From Mytilus trossulus (taxonomy: Eukaryota; Mollusca; Bivalvia; Mytilida; Mytilidae): DNA of 64,000 nucleotides. The position numbers were made by a program, and so were the translations under genes. The notes under the pieces were generated by a model. It did not search any database. It saw nothing but the letters and a program-made list of their open reading frames with translations, and was not told the origin of the DNA. This document shows positions 57,630-64,000 of the stretch, piece after piece; the stretch's first letter is position 1; each line of letters opens with the position of its first letter. The stretch lies in assembly GCF_036588685.1 (NCBI RefSeq), contig NC_086379.1, positions 18,089,862 through 18,153,861 on the forward strand, given 5' to 3'.

Positions 57630-59335
57630 AACTTGAATGAAGCGAGACAAAACTGATGTTATGAAAATGTTTCATACATTTCAAAGCTGGCCAAATCCAT
57701 TGGAAACATCTGAGCAGTTATATGGCTTGTTCTCGGGGTTCTGTTGCGTCTTCGGAATTAATGTGCGACCTTTTAAACGCGTATGAAAAGGGAAAATATG
57801 CTTCAGAAATTTTCATTATCAAACGGCTTATTCAAAAGCCAACCGATATCTTCAAGACAATCAAAATAAAATCATTGCTTACATTTTTTAAAAGGAAATA
57901 AAAATCAAGCAGTTAATGGCTGATAAGAACAACAAAACATGGAGAGCAGATGAAAAGAAATGTTGCCTGCTTGTCATAGCCCAGACAAGATAGTTGGTTA
58001 TGCGATAGGTTCTCAAGTTTGAATTAGGTCATCTTCCAATGTCTCTTACACAATTTGATGGTAAACATCCTGTTCTGGATGGTCTTTTAGAAAAGGGTCA
58101 TTCGTTTTGAAAGCATGTGGATATTTGATGACAAGGAAGTTATTCAATCCATTACTAGGATACCAAGCACTTTTTTCGATTTGTCAATTGTTATTTTAAA
58201 AATCCGTACGATAAGTTCTAGACCATCACAATTGTGTTCTTGGGAATGGAAAAAAATGTTTGTTAGTTGGGGGAAACAAAGTTGCTCTAGTTGAATTCGT
58301 TGGTTCAGAATAGAGTAAACAATCCTATAGATTTACACTTGAATGTATTGATTTATTTTTATCACATGGAAGTATGTGCCACAAAATATATGTTGAAAAT
58401 GAAAAAGCGTAGAATGGTTTTAGCTTATAATCAAACACAAAAAAGCCGATAACAAAATGCTTCTTAATGCGAAAACATGCAGCTGACAAAAGTTACGACT
58501 CCATTGTCATAAAACCTTCTGACACTGATGTGGAAGTATTGGCATACTATTTTCACAGTTGCATATCAATTCTAACATTGTTAGTCTGACAGGTACATCT
58601 TCCAAATGCAGATTATTAAATGTGCAATCAATGTGTGCAAAATTAGGTGAGAATGTTTGTAAAAAACTGCCAGGATTTCACGAAAAACAGGTTGTGATTC
58701 AGTAAGTGTTTTGTCTTGTAAAGGAAAAAAAAGCAAAGCATTCGGCTTTTTGACACGTTATGTGAAGTCATCAGAAGGTCTATTCCATCGTGGTGAAACC
58801 TTTGAAGAGGTTGACGAAGAGTTGTCAAAACACTCGAGAGGTTTTCGTGTTGTATATATGACTACGAAATAAAAAATATCGATGAATAAAGATCATAATG
58901 TTTTGAAATGCAACAAAAAAAAAGATTCGTTGTTATTTTATACTACCCCCAACAAAAGATGCAATGTTAAAGCACATTAAACAAGCCAACTTTCAGACGA
59001 AGATTTGGTAATCTGCTCTTAAACACAACTGGTCTGTTGCCAAACAACTATGGTTGGATTGTTTAGAACGATTTCATCAGTATCAATTGGCTAGACCAAC
59101 CACCAGCGTTAGATGCTTTAAAAAAACTGATGTGCTGTTCTTGTAAAGCTGGTTGTTCCAACAAAAGATGTTCATGTGTTCAACAAGGTTTATCCATAGC
59201 TGTATGTAAATGCTCGAAAGCTTGTAGATATAAGGATTATCAAATCGTTGATATTGCTAACGATGACAACGAATATGATGAAAATGATGATAATGATGCA
59301 GATGACCAAGCTGATGTTGATTCTATGGATTGACC
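57630..59335 (+). pseudogene. Transposon protein with FEN/PIN-like motifs and C-terminal CXC domain
   Basis: Fragments in changing frames follow a recurrent animal multicopy protein family. DKSYDSIVIKPSDTDVEVLA lies at 58485-58545, with an acidic DTD motif. GCDSVSVLSCKGKKSKAFG (58690-58746), in a frame open to 58872, matches a family block usually read GCDT.S...GKGKK.A. INWLDQPPALDALKKLMCCS leads into the Cys-rich CKAGCSNKRCSCVQQGL...VCKCSKAC (59130-59230), then a D/E/N-rich acidic tail ending at TGA. The paired DTD and GCD...GKGKK blocks resemble the metal-binding and helical-clamp region of FEN1/PIN nucleases (my inference). The C-terminus resembles CXC (tesmin/TSO1) domains. Many stops and shifts: not functional. 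Confidence 0.6.
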
Positions 59336-59995
59336 TTCAGCGTGACCTCAAAATGTAGTGATTCGGTTGTTAAAAAAATTAACAAAATAGAAAATCTAGA
59401 AACCCTGACAGTTTTGTGTGTTTTAATATGTGAGTTATTTCATGAATGTGATGTATAAATTTGTGACAGAATCGTGCATTTCGGATTGCCTATGTTTGCG
59501 TCTGTCGTTGATTCTATGTTTTTGATTCTTACCTTTAAATGGTTTTTTTAACAGTCTTTAGTTACTTTATGCTCTATGTTTCAATGTTAAAAAATATACC
59601 ATTGTATCAAGAAAAGTAGTACGTTCTATGCTTCTTTTCATTCAAAATCATGAATTTTTGGAAATTACCCTCCCCCTCTTTTCTTGGTCCTTTACGATTT
59701 GAAAATTAATTAAAAAGTAGCCTGCGTTATAATAAGATATGATTTGTTCCATTTAATAAAAAGAAGAGTACTGAATAATTGGTTATTTTTTATATTTTTC
59801 TGTAAATATGTGTAAAATAATTTTTTGATATACCCTTAAATAAGTCCCCTTTTAACCCCTTTTGGACACTTTTTCAAAAGTCTAACACCTCTTAAAATAT
59901 TCTTCATATGTTACTCTTTAAATTTATACCAACAAATTGCGGTACCCTGGGGTGTAACACAGAATTGAAATTTTGCCCTACCAGCTGATGGACTA

Positions 59996-60217
59996 TTGCG
60001 TTATTTAGAAAAATATCATCTTCTAATGTATCGTTAATAACTTGAAATCACCACTCGAATACAGTGAAATAAAGACTGATCATACAGTTTCAAAATATAC
60101 ACGCGAGTCTGATCGTATAGTGTAAAATTCAAACAAGTGAAATTTTTTATTTCTGGCTTCAAAGATCTGGCTGAAAATTTTACCACCACTTAAAATATAC
60201 TTTATTTAGTTAATTAA
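59996..60217. other. Spacer between two elements
   Basis: AT-rich. Ends in the TTAA at 60214-60217. Confidence 0.4.
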
Positions 60218-60784
60218 GGTGGTATGGGAGTCTAAAATAGAAATGATAGAATTTGTTCATACTTTGCCAAAACTTAGTATTCATTGATATATGTTGAAAA
60301 ATATAATAAAAATGATAGGTCACCGTGCATTTTTTCAAGCTACAGGACGTGAAAAAATGACAAATTGTACAGGAAAAAACACCATTTTGTGATTTGAAAC
60401 AAAATGATAGAATTGTTAAATACTTTAGGAAAAGCTAGATTTTAACAATGCTTTGAGAATATCAAAAGAAAAGATAGGGTCACCGTACGTTTTTTCCGGC
60501 TAAAATACAAATAGGAAATTTTCATGTAGAATCCTTCAGTCAATGCACTGTTTTAGAGTTACCTCCCTTTAAAATGCCATTTTTTTTTTAAAACAACCAA
60601 AACTAATCAACATTTGCAAAATATTAATATTTGTAAGTTATATTCTTATAAATTGGTTCTTTAAAATGAAAATAACATTAAAAATCTGCTTTCCTGCATC
60701 ACATTTTGCTAACTTGATAGAAAATATGGACCTTTAGTTCTCTGTTTTTTACAATCCAAGATAGAGGAAGACACCCATACCACC
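60218..60784. mobile_element. 567-bp MITE with TTAA target duplication
   Basis: Termini ggtggtatggg (60218) and cccataccacc (60774-60784) are perfect inverted repeats, flanked on both sides by TTAA. Interior blocks repeat 'gataggtcaccgtgcattttttc' and 'gatagggtcaccgtacgtttttt'. TTAA insertion is a hallmark of piggyBac and Kolobok transposases. No coding frame is present. Confidence 0.85.
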
Positions 60785-60788
60785 TTAA

Positions 60789-61339
60789 GTCTGGTTTTTA
60801 CGTTAAATTGTACAGCAAGGGTGCAAAAAGATTATTTTAGGTTCACCGACTGATTTTCCTTAGTGATGCACTTGAAAATCTCTTGATTAAGGCAAAAATA
60901 CGAATGATGAATGTGCTAAATTTAATTATAAACCATTTGTGAATATCGATGTCAGCTGAATAAATCATTAAGCAATGTACAGATGAACATCCTACTGTTT
61001 AAAACAGTATATCCAACAAATTTAAAATGTGATCCAAAAAAGTTCTCTCTTCGAAAATCGCGACTTCCGGATAGCGTACAGAATAGTATCTACACTGTGA
61101 ATATGCGAACATTTCCTAGTGCAAAAAACAATCCGTATCGCTTGTTATAAATTCATTTCTTCCATGAGTACTAAAAATATGTTTAGAACACAAATAAAAA
61201 AGATGTAAATGTCTTTTGACGTTAGAAATGTGTATATATCTTTTCTATATTCATAAATTTAGATCGTTCAGTTGGAGGACTGGAAAGCAGTTATTTATAA
61301 GGGGAAATTTTAAAGATTTATAGATATAAGAAGATGGTG
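60789..61339. other. Gene-free AT-rich DNA
   Basis: Nothing recognised. Confidence 0.4.
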
Positions 61340-61515
61340 CATGAGTTCAAATGAGACAACTTTCCATCAAAGTAATACTTTGTTTAAAGTTAACCATTAT
61401 AGATCAAAGTAGGTCCTTAAACACGGAGCCTTGGCTCACAGCGAACACCTCGCTATATGGGAACAAAAACATTGCTAAAACCAACGGTCTAATTTGTAAA
61501 AATAAAAAGGAGATT
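61340..61515 (-). repeat. Mussel repeat, divergent reverse copy
   Basis: 'gaagatggtgcatgagttc', 'gagacaactttccatcaaag', 'aaacacggagccttggctcacagcgaac' and 'aaaccaacggtctaattt' match 32570-32785 in reverse. The frame 61351-61665 crosses it and is probably fortuitous. Confidence 0.7.
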
Positions 61516-61854
61516 CAAAAGTACAGATTTTGTCGAATCAATCTGAGCGAGGACAGTATGATTCATCTTTGTCACAAGTTAGTTTCATTGTTATCCAATG
61601 AAAGTCTTCCATGCGTGCATTGCGGATATGTATTATTTCGGTGCGTTCATTATGAAATTTGCTAAATGTTATATAATATGTGAACAATCAATTCAATACT
61701 TAGCTATTTGATTACGCCATTGTTTATTAAACCTCTATCTGATTAGTTTTGCTTCCAAAACTAATTGAGAAATTTGTAAGATGTTACCAAAAACAATTTG
61801 AATTTAAGCAATGGTCTTAGAACTGCTTATTTACATACAATACTAGTTAGAAGT

Positions 61855-62060
61855 AAAATCACAAAAATACTAAACTCCGAGGAAAATTTAAAACAGAAAG
61901 TCCCTGATTAAAGGGTAAAATCAAATGATTAAACACACTTAACGAATGGATAACAACTGTCATATTTCTGACTCAGAACTAGCATTTTCAAGTTTTGGAA
62001 ATGGTGGATTACACCTTGTTGTATGGCGCGTAACCTCCCACGTGTATGACAGTGTCATCC
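61855..62060 (+). repeat. Mussel repeat family B, copy 2
   Basis: 'aaatcacaaaaatactaaactccgagg', 'gaaagtccctgattaaa' and 'acgaatggataacaactgtcatatttctgac' match 42610-42885. Confidence 0.8.
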
Positions 62061-62139
62061 CATTCTGTCATAGTTACAACGTGTTTATCGATACGCTTCG
62101 TCCATAGACTGTGACATTGATACATACATTTCTTGTTTA

Positions 62140-62285
62140 TATTGTTAAGACTGTTGGTTTTTCTGTTGGAATTGTTTTATTAGTCTTTTTCGGCTTGATG
62201 TTCGGTGTGACATACTTTGACCTGTACTCTTTAACATTGTAACATGGATGGAGAGTTTGTTTATAATACCACACCTTCTTCTCTA
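62140..62285 (+). repeat. Mussel repeat, divergent copy
   Basis: 'gttgttttattagtctttttc'-like text, 'cttgatgttcggtgtgac' and 'atggatggagagtttg...ccacaccttcttctctatat' align with 32570-32785. Confidence 0.65.
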
Positions 62286-62579
62286 TATAAACAATAGCAA
62301 TACAATTACAGACCCGATAATTTTGTAATGCAGTATATTCTTTTCTAGGACATTTATTGGGTGTTTCCTTTCTTGAAAAAAAAGGCAACAACAAAACGAG
62401 ACGATATCCGTATTTACGTAAGACATGTAAAACTGAAGACAACGTATATTCCATTAGCTTGATTAGGTAGATGCTTAATCCCAATTATATTCTTACATCT
62501 AATGTATTCAAGGAAGGAGTGAAAGACATCATAAGGAAACTCAAACTCAGAGAAAAGATATATACAAACGACGCTATGA

Positions 62580-62705
62580 AGGAATAGGAAAAGATTAACA
62601 GCAAGATAGAAACTAAATACATAGTAACACGAACCCAGCCAAAAGAATTTCGGTGATCTCAGGTGCTCCGTAAAGATATACATTAGCATCTGACATGTCT
62701 GGCTT
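62580..62705 (-). repeat. Fragment of the 30555-30960 repeat
   Basis: 'agtaacacgaacccagccaaaagaatttcggtgatctcaggtgctccg' aligns with the 30700-30780 block. Confidence 0.65.
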
Positions 62706-63029
62706 GTATTAGGTTTTGTTCAAAAGACTTAAGAACTAATTTGTAACAAAAATTGTATTTCTGTCGACTTTTCGATGTACAAATGATGTTGACATATTTA
62801 CGTCAAAGTTTATACTGTGATTAGAATAATCATTTTTTCAAACTGATTTTGTACTTCATTGAATTATATAAATGATGATCGGTATTGAATATAAAAATAG
62901 CAAATAACATAAGAAAAACAAACATTTTTTTTAATATTCTTGTAATCATATATTTGATAGAAAACAAACCAAGGCTCCCTACGACAAAAGTCCGAAAATT
63001 TAACATGTTTTATATTGGTGTTCCTCGCC

Positions 63030-63215
63030 ATGAAACGAAAATTGAAAAAAAAAATTACTCTTAGAAAAAATTGTAAACGGAAAATCCATAAGAAAATGGC
63101 AAAATTAAAATCTGAAACACATCAAACGAATGAATAACAACTGTCATATTCCTGACTTGGTACATGCTTTTTGATATGTGGAAAATGATGGATTTAACAT
63201 GGTTTTATGGCTAGC
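63030..63215 (+). repeat. Mussel repeat family B, copy 3
   Basis: 'acggaaaatccataagaaaatggcaaaattaaaa', 'acatcaaacgaatgaataacaactgtcatattcctgacttggtacatg' match 42610-42885. Confidence 0.8.
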
Positions 63216-64000
63216 AAAAATGAATTGCCTATACGCAGTGGATTTTCACGCCCAGGCATACTCTAGTGGTATAAAAAAACAACTTATAAGAATGTAAAAA
63301 TGGTATGGGTTATTTCAAAATTTATTTATTATATAATGCTGAAATGTCAATTTAAAATTTAAATACACAAAATTGGCAATATACCATGTGTAAAGTATAC
63401 TTTTAAAGAATAAATGCAATATGAATTAATAATACGTTTATTTTATGTCATAAAATACAAGCTGATTTGTTTTCCTTACTATTCTATCAAATTACTATGA
63501 CAGCCAAGGCAATCCAATGGTTCCCTTTTTCCCTGTAAAAAAAAGATATAGAAGCAATAATTTCTTAGACACATATCATATCATGAGACAATTTAAAGAT
63601 TCTTATATATTAAACAGTTTGACACACTGTACGCACACGCCACCATCCAGCATACCACAAACATTAGCAAAAAATGCTCAACAACGTTATTTGTAAGAAT
63701 AAATAAATCACTTATCATAATTGATTTCTATACATTTATATATATATATATATAACGTATATATTAAACTACGTACTCAAATTAAGCGTATCTTGTAGCT
63801 TGAACATGAGACTTAGTTAAAGTACTTTTCATGATTGTGCAATTAAAATTAAAAGGAATCATTCAAATAGAAATCGATAATGCTGATGGCATTTATATAT
63901 TTATATATTTCATATATTTAGTAAAAACTTCTTATAAATTGTCTTACATTGTCACATTCAGTTTCTGTGTTTGTCCATGTTGTTAAATCGAGCATTTCTG
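63216..64000. other. Gene-free AT-rich DNA to the window end
   Basis: Contains a short (ta)n at 63738-63756 and a repeated 'tttatatatttatatatttcatatattta' at 63890-63920. Nothing else supported. Confidence 0.4.

Larger units (their letters stand above)
56215..59995 (+). mobile_element. 3.78-kb TIR DNA transposon encoding a nuclease-like/CXC protein (decayed)
   Basis: Left end tagtccatcagctagt and the reverse complement of the right end, tagtccatcagctggt, begin inverted repeats. These continue, with short length changes, through 'tgtgttacaccccaggrtacc', 'ggtgttagac' and 'aaaaagtgtccaaaagtggtt' (left to ~56375, right from ~59850). The TIR is thus ~145-160 bp. Flanking bases are TTG on both sides; TA at each border is the other possible duplication. 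Plus-strand coding remnants lie at ~57640-59335 and a mussel repeat is inserted at 57215-57575. Confidence 0.8.

Noticed and set aside
61351-61665. 104-codon plus frame with a cysteine-containing end
   Set aside because: Its first half is a reverse copy of a mussel dispersed repeat and the rest shows no domain.
62137-62689. 115- and 91-codon minus frames as genes
   Set aside because: They run through known dispersed repeats and have no recognisable motif.

Overview
The window looks like nuclear DNA from a bivalve mollusc, most likely a mussel (Mytilus or a close relative). This rests on AT-richness, absence of any dense gene set, and many copies of dispersed repeats I recognise as abundant in mussel genomes (the units ending in 'ttgtctcattggcaatcaaaccacatcttc', 'tacgtcccgtc...gacgggcgtat', 'gctcacttggcccaggtgag'). 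Species is not determined. Almost all recognisable coding sequence belongs to transposable elements. The only convincing host-type gene is a two-exon apolipoprotein L-like gene.

Layout. 1-9.6 kb: a dispersed repeat, a 1.5-kb foldback with ~520-bp arms, and a ~5.2-kb terminal-inverted-repeat (TIR) element holding two mirror-image arrays of a 21-bp minisatellite, flanked by two direct copies of another repeat. 11.2-17.4 kb (minus strand): a decayed non-LTR retrotransposon with a CCHC gag-like ORF, an endonuclease-RT-RNase H ORF, and an upstream ORF resembling an SGNH hydrolase; a 15-bp inverted repeat bounds the block. 17.5-24.7 kb: dispersed repeats, including a TIR element with a tRNA-like module inside. 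24.8-29.7 kb: a very young Ty3/Gypsy retrotransposon whose 230-bp LTRs differ at one base; pol is broken by a single stop codon and carries a perfect 45-bp duplication. 29.9-38.7 kb: the ApoL-like gene, with exon 1 240 bp downstream of the Gypsy 3' LTR and a ~7.6-kb intron holding a TIR element and three minus-strand LINE remnants.

38.7-44.2 kb is mostly without recognisable content, apart from mussel repeats and a Penelope-like RT remnant. 44.3-46.5 kb is a TIR element with palindromic subterminal repeats and a zinc-finger fragment. 46.9-51.7 kb is a nest: an old Gypsy pol split by a LINE, which is itself split by a mussel repeat plus a second Penelope-like remnant. A 12-copy 41-bp satellite follows at 52.1-52.6 kb, then foldbacks and repeats.

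The best candidate for something unusual is a 3.78-kb TIR element at 56.2-60.0 kb. It carries a decayed protein with DTD and GCD...GKGKK motifs that recall a FEN/PIN-like nuclease, followed by a CXC-type cysteine-rich domain. A repeat inserted in it carries a hammerhead ribozyme core on the minus strand. A 567-bp MITE with a TTAA target duplication follows at 60.2 kb. Functionally the window records layered transposon invasion around one host gene. Only the Gypsy element looks recently active.
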